Part shown: positions 45,575 to 54,584 of the stretch, in pieces
Layout: each line of letters starts with the position of its first letter
Numbering within the stretch: the first letter of the stretch is position 1
NCBI RefSeq assembly: GCF_024494655.1
Contig: NZ_JANHDL010000007.1
Span: 1 to 64,000 of the forward strand
Direction: 5' to 3'
Length of the DNA: 64,000 nucleotides
Origin: Halorubrum laminariae
GTDB taxonomy: Archaea > Halobacteriota > Halobacteria > Halobacteriales > Haloferacaceae
The notes under the pieces: generated by a model
Database searches by the model: none
The model's input: the letters and a program-made list of their open reading frames with translations, nothing else
What the model was told of the DNA's origin: nothing
Made by a program: the position numbers and the translations under genes

Positions 45575-48500
45575 ATGAGTCAAGCGACGCTCGGGAGTGG
45601 TCCCTACCGAAACTCCGATCTCTTCTCTGGCTACTATCTCGACGAGCGCGTCGCCGACCTCGACGCGTGGGACTGCGACGAGGAGGCCGCAGAAGCCTTC
45701 GAGCAGATACGCGACCTCTGGAACAAAGAGGGCTCGCTCCTCCCCTCCTACAACGAGGACGAACTGATCGATACGTGGATCGCCGAGATCGTCGACGTTC
45801 TCGGGTACGGCACGAGTTCCGAGGTGACCCTCCCGGACGGTGGCGGGTACGTCGACCGGCTGCTCTTCGAGAACGACGACGTGCGCCGCGAGGGGGCAAA
45901 GCGAGCGCTCGACGGCGATCACGAGGGACTGTTCTCGCGGGCGTCGGCGATTCTCGAAGCCAAACAGTGGGATGCAGACTTCGAGGCGCGCTTCGCCGAG
46001 CAGCGCTCCTACCGCGACGCTTCGCATCAGATCAAGTACTACCTCGAACGGACGCCGAGCGACCTCAAGTGGGGCGTGCTCACGGACGGGAAGAAGTGGC
46101 GACTCTACGGGACGAAAGACTACGAGACACAGACCTACTACGAGATCGACCTCCCGGAGATCCTCGAAAGTGGGAACCTAAAGGCGTTCAAGTACTTTTA
46201 CGTCTTCTTCCGGCCAGAGGCATTCGTCGAGACGGCCGGAAGTTCGTTCCTCGACGACGTGTGGTCGGAGTCCGAAACGGCCGCACAGGAACTCGGTGAA
46301 GACCTCCAAGACAACGTGTTCCGGGCGCTGCGCGTACTCGGAAAGGGATTCGTCGAATCGAACGATCTCGACATCGATCCCGATGACGAGGCGGCTCGCG
46401 ACGAGCTGAAAGAGCAGTCGCTCGTGCTCCTCTACCGGTTGATGTTCGTCCTCTACGCGGAGTCGCGGGGGCTGATCGATCCGGATGATTCCGACGCCAG
46501 CGAGGAGTATCACGAATACTTCAGCCTCGAAGCGAAGCGCGAGGAAATCATCGACGAGGTGGAAGGGCTTGATGTCGAGTCGGGCGACGCGTTTGACGAC
46601 GAGTTCAGTCAGTACTCTTCGTCGATTTGGGGGCGGCTCTCCGAGCTGTTCGAGCTGATCGACGAGGGCGAGGAGGACCTCGACATTCCGCCGTACAACG
46701 GGGGCCTGTTCAGCCAAGACGATCACGCGTTCCTCGACGAACACGAGGTGAAAGATCCCTACATCGCGGAGGTGATCTTCTGGCTGTCGACGACGGAGAA
46801 CGAAGAGGGCGACCACGTCCCCGCGGACTACGCCGACCTCGACACGCGGCACCTCGGGTCGATCTACGAGGGGCTTCTCGAACACGAGTTCCGGATCGCG
46901 GGCTCGGAGGGCGTCGCCGCGGTCTCGGAGGACGGCGGACAGGTGTGGAAGTCGGGCGGCGAGGTGTCGGTCGCGGACGCGGTCGAGGTCGTTGACGAGG
47001 GCGGGCTGTACGTCGTCAACGACGAGGGCGAGCGCAAGGCCACGGGCGCGTACTACACGCCCGACTACGTGGTCACCTACATCGTCGAGGAGACGGTCGA
47101 TCCTCTCATAGCAGAGATCGACGCGGACCTCCGCGAGGAGGGGCTCGAACCGAGCGATCAGGAGTACTTCGTCGAGTTCTACCAAGAGGTGAAGGATCTG
47201 ACGATCCTCGATCCGGCGATGGGATCCGGGCACTTCCTGACGAAGGCAACGGGGTACCTCACCGAGCAGGTGATGGCGGTCGTGCGTGAACAGGAGATCC
47301 AGTCGTACGACGAGCAGGACATCCGTCGGGAGATTTCCAAGGAGGTGATCTACGGCGTCGACCTGAACGGGATGGCGGTCGAGCTGTCGAAGCTCTCGAT
47401 GTGGCTCGAAACGCTTGCGGCCGACCAGCCGCTCGCATTCCTCGATCACCACCTGAAGGCGGGGAACTCACTCGTCGGAAGCGACATCACGGAAGTGCTC
47501 TCGGAAGACGGCGGCGACGACGACACCGGACAGATCACGCTCACGCAGGCGTTCGCTCGCGTGCGACAGGACACGCTCGAACACGTGATGGATCTGATGG
47601 CGGATCTGCTCGCATTCGACAACGACTCCTTAGAGAGCGTGAAGTCGATGGAGGAACTGTACGACGAGATCCGCGACGATCCGCTGTATCAGCGCCTCTT
47701 CGAGTTGGCGAACGTCCATACCGCCGAGGAGTTCGGCTGCGACGTGCCTGACGACGCCTACGAGCAAATGGCCGGCGCGATTGAGGACGAAGACGACTGG
47801 GCGGAGATCAAGGAGACGGACTGGTTCAAGCCTGCGCAGGCGACCGCCGAGGAGCAGAACTTCTTTCACTGGGAGTTGGAGTTCCCTGAGGTGTTCTTTG
47901 ATCTTGATGGCGAGAAGCTGGCGGGGGCGGGGTTCGATGCGGTTGTCGGGAATCCGCCGTATGTACGGCAAGAGCAGATAACTCAACTTAAGCCGTATCT
48001 GAAAGACTCCTACAGATCGTACGATAGCTCTGCCGATCTGTACGTGTACTTCATTGAGAAAGCAACGAGAACTCTCTCTACATCTGGCAACTTGGGATAT
48101 ATCACTTCAAATAAATTTATGAGAGCAGAATACGGCCAGAATATTCGAGAGTATCTAGCCAATAATGTGGGAATATCGAATCTATTGGATTTCGGTGAAC
48201 TACCAGTATTTTCTGATGCGTCTACGTTCCCACTGATTTTTATTGGCAAAAACCATAGCCCAGAAAGGCAATCGGTTGCAGTTACCCGAGTTCGAACATT
48301 ATCCTTCAATTCTCTCAAGGAATATGAGCAGGATCATCAGTATGAAGTTTCAGATACCGGGCTGAAAGCGACTGGCTGGTCACTCGCACCACAACGGATC
48401 GCTAGCATACACGATAAGATCGAACAGCAAAGCACAACTCTTGGAGACTATATTAACGATGAAATTCATTGGGGTATAAAAACGGGACTTAACGCGGCAT

Positions 48501-49900
48501 TTGTGCTTGATAGCGAAACTCGGAACCAACTCATTTCACAACATAAGCAGTCCAGAGAATTGATTGAACCGCTTGTAGTTGGTGACGACATTCGTCAATA
48601 CAATGTAGAATACAGCGACCGGTATCTACTTGTTATCCGATCTGGCTGGACCAGAAAACAATCGAATTCCGCCAATGAGAAGGATGCGTGGAGATGGTTT
48701 TCAGAACAATATCCTGCTATCGCAGATCATTTATCTGAATTTGAGGAGGATGCAAGGAAGAGATACGATCAAGGTGAATTCTGGTGGGAATTGAGGCCAT
48801 GTGATTATTATCATGAATTTGAGGGGACGAAGATAATATATCCGGAAATAGCAATGTCACCCAGATTTGCGATTGATGATCAGAATTATTATCCAAATAA
48901 TAAGTGCTACATAATACCTGAGGAGAACTACTTTTTATTAGGCGTACTTAACTCAGAGCTTTTATTTGAATCTGCAAAACTGAAAGTTTCTGTTCTCGGG
49001 GATGAACAAGATGGTGGCCGATTGGAGATGCGAACAGCACATATAAAGAACCTGCCAATTGTAGAGATATCTGGAGACGCCAATAGTGGTGACTTTACGC
49101 ATTTGCAGGAGCAGTTAGAAGATCGTGATTTTGACTGGGATCCAGAGTTTTCTGATCAAGTTCGGGCGAATGATGATAGTATTCTTAGAGAGTATGTCGG
49201 GTGGTTAGCGCGTCAACTCTCAGAGTTCCATTCACAACGATTCCGGCTGAATACCAATCTCCGTGATTATATTACTCGGCAGGGGAATATATCAATAACT
49301 GATTCTGGGCTCCCCCAACCAGTTTCCAGAGCAGATAACCGTCTTACAGACACCGCGGGTTCATATCCAAGCCTCCGAATCGGCACCGCCACCGTCGATC
49401 GCGAATCCCCCAACACGGTCCTGATCAAGGCGACTGCTCGCTACAAGCCCGACGATGAGGACCGCGAGAGCCGACCAGAGGGAGGCTCTCGGACTGCCGG
49501 AACGGTCGAAGCCCGTGGAGGTGCCCTCGAGACCGACCGTTGGGGCTACACCGAGACGGACTACCTGCCAGCCTTCCGAATCACGGACCTCACGGATCGG
49601 GAGGCGGACCTGATCGAACACTTCGTGCCGGTCGCTGTCGACGAGGCGGGCGGCTTCGCGAACTTCCGGGAGACGGCGACGAAGACGAACTCGCTTGTCG
49701 ATCGGCTGAAGGCGATCGAGTTGCCTGATGTCGACGACGTGGCCGACGACCTGGAGAACTACCTCCGGACGGTCGAGCGCGCCGAGGAACTTGACGAGAA
49801 GATCGAGAAGACTGACGACCTGATCGACGAGATCGTCTACGAGCTGTACGGTCTCACCGACGAGGAGATCGAGATTGTTGAGGAGGCGGTCGGAGAGTAG
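45575..49900 (+). CDS. Type IIG restriction-modification enzyme (Eco57I-like)
   Basis: A 1441-residue single-chain enzyme. The N-terminal nuclease domain (about 60-170) has the PD-(D/E)xK set GGYVDRLLF (Asp94) and ILEAKQW (Glu128, Lys130). A helical connector follows. The gamma-class N6-adenine methyltransferase starts at GAYYTPDYVVTYIVEE, has the SAM motif DPAMGSGHF (546-553) and the catalytic NPPY (793-796). From about 800 to 1255 lies the target-recognition region, AT-rich in DNA and unlike its flanks, and then a conserved, GC-rich C-terminal helical tail. Such enzymes methylate one strand of an asymmetric site and cut at a distance. No separate S, M or R gene is nearby. The last codons lie in a 123-base duplicated unit. 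Confidence 0.9.
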   Translation: MSQATLGSGPYRNSDLFSGYYLDERVADLDAWDCDEEAAEAFEQIRDLWNKEGSLLPSYNEDELIDTWIAEIVDVLGYGTSSEVTLPDGGGYVDRLLFENDDVRREGAKRALDGDHEGLFSRASAILEAKQWDADFEARFAEQRSYRDASHQIKYYLERTPSDLKWGVLTDGKKWRLYGTKDYETQTYYEIDLPEILESGNLKAFKYFYVFFRPEAFVETAGSSFLDDVWSESETAAQELGEDLQDNVFRALRVLGKGFVESNDLDIDPDDEAARDELKEQSLVLLYRLMFVLYAESRGLIDPDDSDASEEYHEYFSLEAKREEIIDEVEGLDVESGDAFDDEFSQYSSSIWGRLSELFELIDEGEEDLDIPPYNGGLFSQDDHAFLDEHEVKDPYIAEVIFWLSTTENEEGDHVPADYADLDTRHLGSIYEGLLEHEFRIAGSEGVAAVSEDGGQVWKSGGEVSVADAVEVVDEGGLYVVNDEGERKATGAYYTPDYVVTYIVEETVDPLIAEIDADLREEGLEPSDQEYFVEFYQEVKDLTILDPAMGSGHFLTKATGYLTEQVMAVVREQEIQSYDEQDIRREISKEVIYGVDLNGMAVELSKLSMWLETLAADQPLAFLDHHLKAGNSLVGSDITEVLSEDGGDDDTGQITLTQAFARVRQDTLEHVMDLMADLLAFDNDSLESVKSMEELYDEIRDDPLYQRLFELANVHTAEEFGCDVPDDAYEQMAGAIEDEDDWAEIKETDWFKPAQATAEEQNFFHWELEFPEVFFDLDGEKLAGAGFDAVVGNPPYVRQEQITQLKPYLKDSYRSYDSSADLYVYFIEKATRTLSTSGNLGYITSNKFMRAEYGQNIREYLANNVGISNLLDFGELPVFSDASTFPLIFIGKNHSPERQSVAVTRVRTLSFNSLKEYEQDHQYEVSDTGLKATGWSLAPQRIASIHDKIEQQSTTLGDYINDEIHWGIKTGLNAAFVLDSETRNQLISQHKQSRELIEPLVVGDDIRQYNVEYSDRYLLVIRSGWTRKQSNSANEKDAWRWFSEQYPAIADHLSEFEEDARKRYDQGEFWWELRPCDYYHEFEGTKIIYPEIAMSPRFAIDDQNYYPNNKCYIIPEENYFLLGVLNSELLFESAKLKVSVLGDEQDGGRLEMRTAHIKNLPIVEISGDANSGDFTHLQEQLEDRDFDWDPEFSDQVRANDDSILREYVGWLARQLSEFHSQRFRLNTNLRDYITRQGNISITDSGLPQPVSRADNRLTDTAGSYPSLRIGTATVDRESPNTVLIKATARYKPDDEDRESRPEGGSRTAGTVEARGGALETDRWGYTETDYLPAFRITDLTDREADLIEHFVPVAVDEAGGFANFRETATKTNSLVDRLKAIELPDVDDVADDLENYLRTVERAEELDEKIEKTDDLIDEIVYELYGLTDEEIEIVEEAVGE

Positions 49901-50128
49901 AGTTCGAACGCGAACGAGCAAAGCGAGTTCGCGCTTTTTGGTCGAGATTTTTCCGTGAGTAGTCGCGAGCGAAGCGAGCGACTCGACTCGGAAAAAGGTC
50001 GGAGTGAGGCGGTCGGAGAGTAGGGTTTGAACGCGAACGAGCAAAGCGAGTTCGCGCTTTTTGGTCGAGCTTTTTCCGTGAGTAGTCGCGAGCGAAGCGA
50101 GCGACTCGACTCGGAAAAAGGTCGGGCT
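49883..50128. repeat. 123-base tandem duplication with two large hairpins, covering the type IIG stop codon
   Basis: Two nearly identical units, 49883-50005 and 50006-50128, differ at only a few bases (AGTTCG/GGTTTG, GAGATT/GAGCTT). Each has the last five codons and TAG of the restriction gene and a hairpin GCGAAC...GTTCGC. A longer stem-loop follows, running from TTTTTCCG to CGGAAAAA around AGCGAAGCGAGC. The first copy contains the real stop codon. Either hairpin could end transcription. Confidence 0.9.
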
Positions 50129-50300
50129 GAAAGGACCTCCAATGGCCACAAGAGCGTCTCACCCCGCAGGATGTCCGATCGGTCTAGAACTGACCGTTTC
50201 GACGTTTCCCGCACCCCTGTCTCGGGTAGTTCCGCGCTGACGACGAAGCTTGGTAAGTAGCGACAGAACGCTTATTCCGGCGTGCTCACTACTGGCAGGT

Positions 50301-50570
50301 ATGAGCACGGGACGCGAGATCCGCCTGATCGAGGAGGACGAGGGCGGGTGGTCGGCTATCGACGAGGATCTCGGTGTCGCCTCCTGCGGAGATACTCGTG
50401 AGGAGGCGTTGGAGATGCTCGACGAGGCGGTCGCGCTGCACACTGGTGAGGCCGGCGAGCCCGTTACTGACGAGGACTTGGAGGAACTGGGCCTCGATCC
50501 TGACGAGGTATCGGATGAGGTCGGGGTCCCTGACGCACCGTGGTTCGACGATGCGAACGAGACGGCTTGA
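50301..50570 (+). CDS. hicB: HicB-type antitoxin
   Basis: An 89-residue protein with the HicB partial RNase H fold: REIRLIEEDEGGWSAIDEDL, then VASCGDTREEALEMLDEAVA, the family pattern. The C-terminal EVSDEVGVPDAPWFDDANET is an acidic tail. It binds the HicA toxin and probably their promoter. The ATG at 50301 follows a TATA-poor region after the duplicated hairpins. It overlaps or abuts the toxin gene. Confidence 0.85.
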   Translation: MSTGREIRLIEEDEGGWSAIDEDLGVASCGDTREEALEMLDEAVALHTGEAGEPVTDEDLEELGLDPDEVSDEVGVPDAPWFDDANETA

Positions 50571-50572
50571 CA

Positions 50573-50818
50573 GTGGTCCGCCAGCGATTCACCGGTCGGG
50601 ATATTGTCTCTGTGCTGACCGACATGAACTACACGCCCGTTGACCGGACGGGAAGCCACCTCAAACTCCGATACGTCCACCCCGAAACATGCGAGACGCG
50701 GAACGTCACGGTCCCGCTCGGGCACGAGATCAGCGGCGACACCCTCCGAAACATCGCCGACCAGTGCGGTGCCGACGACTTCCACGCGTGGTGTGAGTGG
50801 ATCGACGAGCATCGCTGA
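50573..50818 (+). CDS. hicA: HicA-type mRNA interferase toxin
   Basis: An 81-residue double-stranded-RNA-binding-fold toxin: TGRDIVSVLTDMNYTPVDRT, GSHLKLRY with the catalytic His, and VPLGHEISGDTLRNIADQCG. The start is GTG at 50573, 2 bases after the antitoxin stop; TTG at 50567 overlaps that stop and is possible. Order is antitoxin first, the reverse of many bacterial hicAB pairs. It lies 0 bases from the end of the minus-strand 70-aa gene. Confidence 0.85.
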   Translation: MVRQRFTGRDIVSVLTDMNYTPVDRTGSHLKLRYVHPETCETRNVTVPLGHEISGDTLRNIADQCGADDFHAWCEWIDEHR

Positions 50819-51031
50819 TCACTCGAAGACGACTTCTCCGGGCTCGACGAACTCGCCCGTCTGCTTGTCACGAACGTAGCTGTACGCGGGATGGATGTTC
50901 CGCGCGGCACAGCGACTACAGTACCAGTGGTCGGTTCGAGACTGGACCGACGTGCCGCTGTGGCCGACCGGACACTCCAGTCGCCACGAGTCAGCGACCG
51001 AGGTGTTCGAACCGCCGTCGAGATGGTTCAT
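50819..51031 (-). CDS. Small Cys-containing haloarchaeal protein (70 aa)
   Basis: A 70-residue protein starting MNHLDGGSNTSVADSWRLEC. It has HWYCSRCAARNIHPAYSYVR with a CSRC knuckle and an earlier Cys-Pro (ECPVGH), so one zinc site of CxxC plus CP/H is likely. Function unknown. It is convergent with hicA and its stop abuts hicA's, so it may be a neighbour rather than a module partner. Confidence 0.65.
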   Translation of the reverse strand: MNHLDGGSNTSVADSWRLECPVGHSGTSVQSRTDHWYCSRCAARNIHPAYSYVRDKQTGEFVEPGEVVFE

Positions 51032-51109
51032 AGCGCATCCCCCGAACGCGTTTTTCGGGAGCTAGACGGCGCTGAAACTACTGATAATGGAATCCAGTAA
51101 GAATTTTGA

Positions 51110-51180
51110 TGGGACCGCTGAGAGTCGAACTCAGGTCCTACGGACCCCATCCGCAGAGGATACCACTACCCCACGGTCCC
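51110..51180 (-). tRNA. tRNA-Pro (GGG)
   Basis: On the minus strand, acceptor GGGACCG pairs with CGGTCCC, and the discriminator is A. The D-arm is GGGTAGTGGTATCCT. The anticodon arm TGCGG/CCGTA holds loop ATGGGGT with anticodon GGG. The T-arm TGAGTTCGACTCTCA is standard. No intron and no encoded CCA. Confidence 0.93.
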
Positions 51181-51276
51181 GAAGTGCATCCGGAAAGATG
51201 AGAGTCCGGTAATTAAGAACTTCGTTTCGCACGTCGCATCGCGACCACAGCTCTCGACTCCAGTACGGTCAATCGA

Positions 51277-52272
51277 TCAGACGAGCACGCGCTCCAACGA
51301 GACGACGACGCCGGACTCCGCGTCCGGGTCGCCGACGAGCCGGCCGAGACACACCGCGGCTCCGTCGGGCGTGAAACAGGCGACGAGGGGGCCATCGTCG
51401 TCGGCGTCGGCGGCGTCGGCTCCGTCCGGACTCGGGGGTTCGGCGACCGCCTTCGCTGCGGGATCGTCGACACTGATCACGCCGGGCGCGTACACGGGCG
51501 CACCGGTCGCGACGTTCCGGGCCGCCGACGGTGCGATGGTGACCGCCGGGAGGTGAACCAGCGCGTCCTCGGCCGGCCGAACGACCTCTCGAAGGAGCGC
51601 GTCGTCGCCGTCTTCCGCCCACGCAAGGGCGTCGACGAGGTCGTGCAGCGTGTGGAGGTCGCGGTCGTCGAACGGGTCGGTCGCGCTCCGGCGGAGGTGT
51701 CCCATGTGCGCGCCCACGCCCGTCGCGAGTCCGAGGTCGTGACACAGTTTCCGGATGTACGTTCCGGACTCACATCGAACCCGAAGCAACGCCTGCCGCC
51801 CGTCGATCTCCAGCACGTCAATGTCGTCGACGGTTCGCGTTCGGAGCCGGCGCGTCACCGCGCTCTTTCGCGGAGGCTTCTGATATATCTCCGCCTCGAA
51901 CTCGGCGACTACCTCGCGGAAATCGTCGGGCGCGGGGCCGTGAAGCTCCAGCACCGCGACGTACTCCTTGCGGCCTTCGAGAAAGACCTGTGCCGCCCGC
52001 GTCGCGGTGCCGGTGAGCGCGGGCAGACAGCCGGTGACTTTCGGATCGAGGGTCCCCGAGTGCGCGACGCCATCGATCGACTCGCCTTCGGGATCGATCG
52101 CGGCCAACGTGTCGTTGATCGCGTCCCGCGTCCACGCGGAGACTTGGTGTGAAGACGGACCAGCGGGCTTGTCGAGGTTGACAACGCCGAACCGGAGCAG
52201 CTCCGGGACGGTCCGCTCCTCGGGGGGAGCGCGAAGGCGCGTGGCGTCCGTGTCGTCTGGATTGCGGGTCAT
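51277..52272 (-). CDS. truB: Cbf5/TruB-type tRNA/rRNA pseudouridine synthase
   Basis: A 331-residue enzyme. The catalytic motif is HSGTLDPKVTGCLP with Asp76. FGVVNLDKPAGPSSHQV opens the domain, with VRCESGTYIRKLCHDLG later. The C-terminal part (PLVACFTPDGAAVCLGR) is a PUA domain with an Asp/Ala-rich insert (GADAADADDDG). In archaea this protein is Cbf5, the catalytic subunit of H/ACA RNPs and also a tRNA U55 synthase. The stop of cmk lies 21 bases upstream of its start. Confidence 0.93.
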   Translation of the reverse strand: MTRNPDDTDATRLRAPPEERTVPELLRFGVVNLDKPAGPSSHQVSAWTRDAINDTLAAIDPEGESIDGVAHSGTLDPKVTGCLPALTGTATRAAQVFLEGRKEYVAVLELHGPAPDDFREVVAEFEAEIYQKPPRKSAVTRRLRTRTVDDIDVLEIDGRQALLRVRCESGTYIRKLCHDLGLATGVGAHMGHLRRSATDPFDDRDLHTLHDLVDALAWAEDGDDALLREVVRPAEDALVHLPAVTIAPSAARNVATGAPVYAPGVISVDDPAAKAVAEPPSPDGADAADADDDGPLVACFTPDGAAVCLGRLVGDPDAESGVVVSLERVLV

Positions 52273-52293
52273 GATCGAGATCTGGTCGCGCGC

Positions 52294-52872
52294 TCAGAAG
52301 TCGTAGCTGACGCCCTCGATGGGTGCCTTCCCCTCGTCCTCGTCGGGATCGTACGCGTCGATCGTCGCGACGAGGGCGTCGATGAAGCGGTCCGGTCCCC
52401 AGCGGGCGGTGTTATAGGCTGCGTCGTAGATCGACAGGTCGTCGATGTCGATGTCGTAGTACGCTTGGTATCGCTTCCGCTCGGACGCCTCGCGGCGTTC
52501 CGTCTCGGCTTTTGCGCGATCGACCGGCTTGTCCTCTCGGTCGGCGATCCGTTCGGCTCGGATCGCGATCGGCGCGTCGAACCAGAAGCGGAAGTCGGCC
52601 GCGTCGTCGGAGAGCCACCCGGCCAGCCGCGATTCGAGGACTACGTCGTCGTGGGTCGTGGCGATCTCGTGGAGCCGGCGGTCGAGGTCGCGGTCGATCT
52701 GCGGGTCCTTCTCAGCGAATTCGTTGAACTCGACGGGTGTCATGTCGCGTTCGGCCGCCATCTCGCGGAAGATGTCGCCGCCGGAGACGTGACCGAGACC
52801 GAGCCGGTCGGCGAGCGCCGTGGCGTTCGTGCTCTTCCCGCTTCCCGGCGGGCCGGAGACGGTGATCAACAT
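52294..52872 (-). CDS. cmk: Archaeal cytidylate kinase
   Basis: A 192-residue P-loop kinase. [20 protein letters not shown] carries the P-loop GPPGSGKS (7-14), then [18 protein letters not shown], the CMP-binding part, and [20 protein letters not shown], a lid. It phosphorylates CMP and dCMP. It lies 21 bases before truB, a known archaeal neighbour arrangement in the r-protein region. Confidence 0.93.
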   Translation of the reverse strand: MLITVSGPPGSGKSTNATALADRLGLGHVSGGDIFREMAAERDMTPVEFNEFAEKDPQIDRDLDRRLHEIATTHDDVVLESRLAGWLSDDAADFRFWFDAPIAIRAERIADREDKPVDRAKAETERREASERKRYQAYYDIDIDDLSIYDAAYNTARWGPDRFIDALVATIDAYDPDEDEGKAPIEGVSYDF

Positions 52873-52951
52873 ATCGCTACTCCGCGGGTATCGTTCAAAA
52901 CGGTTGTCGTTCGCCGCTCCCGACGAGCGCGGCGAGCGACGGCGGTCCCCG

Positions 52952-53209
52952 TTACTGGTCCCGAGTCGCCGCCGTCATCGACCACACGGCGACGAGCCCG
53001 AGCAGGATCGCGGGAACAAGCGGCAGCGCGAGGTACGTCGCGAAGAATGTGAACCCGAACGCGCCGGCGGCGTACGGATACACGTAGATGATCCCGGGGA
53101 TAACGAGGACGCACGTGAAAAGAACCGCCGTCAGCGCCCACCCCTTCCGTCCGAATCCGTCGGCGTCGGGCTCATTGGTGGCGTCGTCGGCGTCGGGATC
53201 AGAACTCAC
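52952..53209 (-). CDS. Small membrane protein of unknown function (85 aa)
   Basis: An 85-residue protein with an acidic N-terminus ([18 protein letters not shown]) and two helices, [20 protein letters not shown] and [21 protein letters not shown] do not recognise a characterised family. Its ATG lies inside the end of the dehydrogenase gene (11-base overlap) and it is followed by cmk after 79 bases, so it is probably co-transcribed. Confidence 0.7.
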   Translation of the reverse strand: MSSDPDADDATNEPDADGFGRKGWALTAVLFTCVLVIPGIIYVYPYAAGAFGFTFFATYLALPLVPAILLGLVAVWSMTAATRDQ

Positions 53210-54260
53210 TGTCGGGTTTTACCACCACCTTGCCAAAGCCCTCACGGTTCTCTATCAGTTCGTGCGCGCGAGCGGCCTCGCTCATCGGGAGCACCTCGCG
53301 GATCCGCGGTTCGAACGTGCCGTCCCAGACGAGCTGCAATGCGTCGTCCACCTCGCCGGGAGTCGCCATCGTCGAGCCGATCACCGACAGCTGGTTCCAG
53401 AATATTCGGTTGAGCCCCGCTCCCGGGTTCGGGCCGGTGGTCGCCCCGCACGTGACGAGCCGTCCGCCCTTCGCCATCGACTTCAGCGAGTCAGGATACG
53501 TCGCCTCACCGATGTGATCGACCACGACATCGACCCCGCGTTTCCCGGTCATCTCGGCGATTTCGTCGGCGAAGTCGTTCGCCTCGTAGTCGATGACGTG
53601 GTCGGCCCCGCAATCTTCGGCGTGCGAGAGCTTGTCTTCCGTGGAGGCGGTCGCGAACACCTCACAGCCCGCGTGGTCGGCGATCTGGACCGCCGCGTGG
53701 CCGACGCCGCCCGACGCGCCGAGCACGAGCACTTTCTCGCCCGCCTCGATATCAGCTCGCGTGTGGAGCATCCGCCACGCGGTCTGGAAGACCAGTGACG
53801 CGGAACCGGCGACCTCCCAGTCGACGCCCGACGGGACGGGAACGAGATTTTCGGCGGGCACCGCGGCCGTCTCGGCGTGCACGCCCCGGACGTGTTCGCC
53901 GATGATGTGGAACGAGGCGCAAAGCGACTCCTCGCCGCTTCGGCAGAACTCGCACTCCCCGCACGAGACGCCGGCGCTCACGGCCACGTGATCGCCCGGC
54001 TCGAACCGCGTCACTCCCTCGCCGACGGCCTCGACGACTCCCGCCGCGTCGCTGCCGGGGATGTGCGGCATTTCTAGGTCGATACCGGGCATGCCGCGCC
54101 GGGTCCAGATATCGAGATGATTCAACGCGCCCGCCTTGACGTCTACGAGCACCTCGCCGCGGTCGGGCTCCGGGTCCGGGAACTCGCCGTACTCGATCAC
54201 GTCGCGGTCGCCGTGGGAATCGAATTGGACTGCTTGCACACTGTTTACCACCCGCGGCAC
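53199..54260 (-). CDS. Zinc-containing alcohol dehydrogenase/quinone oxidoreductase family protein
   Basis: A 353-residue medium-chain dehydrogenase. The N-terminal catalytic domain has LNHLDIWTRRGMPG and HIPGSDAAGVVEAVGEG; a structural-zinc Cys set CGECEFCRSGEESLC follows. The Rossmann motif is VLGASGGVGHAAVQIA. It resembles the Zn-binding alcohol dehydrogenases of unknown substrate common in haloarchaea. An upstream in-frame start is possible; the C-terminal end overlaps the small membrane protein gene. Confidence 0.85.
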   Translation of the reverse strand: MPRVVNSVQAVQFDSHGDRDVIEYGEFPDPEPDRGEVLVDVKAGALNHLDIWTRRGMPGIDLEMPHIPGSDAAGVVEAVGEGVTRFEPGDHVAVSAGVSCGECEFCRSGEESLCASFHIIGEHVRGVHAETAAVPAENLVPVPSGVDWEVAGSASLVFQTAWRMLHTRADIEAGEKVLVLGASGGVGHAAVQIADHAGCEVFATASTEDKLSHAEDCGADHVIDYEANDFADEIAEMTGKRGVDVVVDHIGEATYPDSLKSMAKGGRLVTCGATTGPNPGAGLNRIFWNQLSVIGSTMATPGEVDDALQLVWDGTFEPRIREVLPMSEAARAHELIENREGFGKVVVKPDSEF

Positions 54261-54355
54261 CCACTAAACAGTACGCCAACCGGCCGTGATTTCGTCCCAC
54301 GGTACATCCTCTCATCCGCGCGGTATCGGCGTATTCACCCGCGGCTTTCGTGATG

Positions 54356-54363
54356 TTTAAGTA
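54356..54363 (+). promoter_or_regulatory. TATA element upstream of tRNA-Ser and the ribosomal operon
   Basis: TTTAAGTA sits 79-86 bases before the tRNA. Transcription should begin near 54385, giving a leader before tRNA-Ser. I see no other good TATA before uS13, so tRNA and operon may share this promoter. Confidence 0.5.
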
Positions 54364-54441
54364 CCGAAGGCGGGTCCGTACGGATGCACGAACTGCAGGG
54401 GTACCGGGCCCCGAGTCCGAGAGGGCGATGATACGACGCGA

Positions 54442-54527
54442 GTTGCGGTAGCCAAGCTTGGCCCAAGGCGCAGGGTTGCTAACTCTGTGGCGTCACTGCC
54501 TCCGGGGTTCGAATCCCCGCCGCAACG
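54442..54527 (+). tRNA. tRNA-Ser (GCT)
   Basis: Acceptor GTTGCGG/CCGCAAC with discriminator G. Anticodon arm CAGGG/CTCTG with loop TTGCTAA, anticodon GCT. A long variable arm (TGGCGTCACTGCCTCC region) is typical of Ser tRNAs. The T-arm is GGGGTTCGAATCCCC. It lies 57 bases before the uS13 ATG. Confidence 0.95.
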
Positions 54528-54584
54528 CTCGAACGGACCGAGTACCGCCGGAATCGCGCCGGCAGGGCTCACGACAACCAACAC

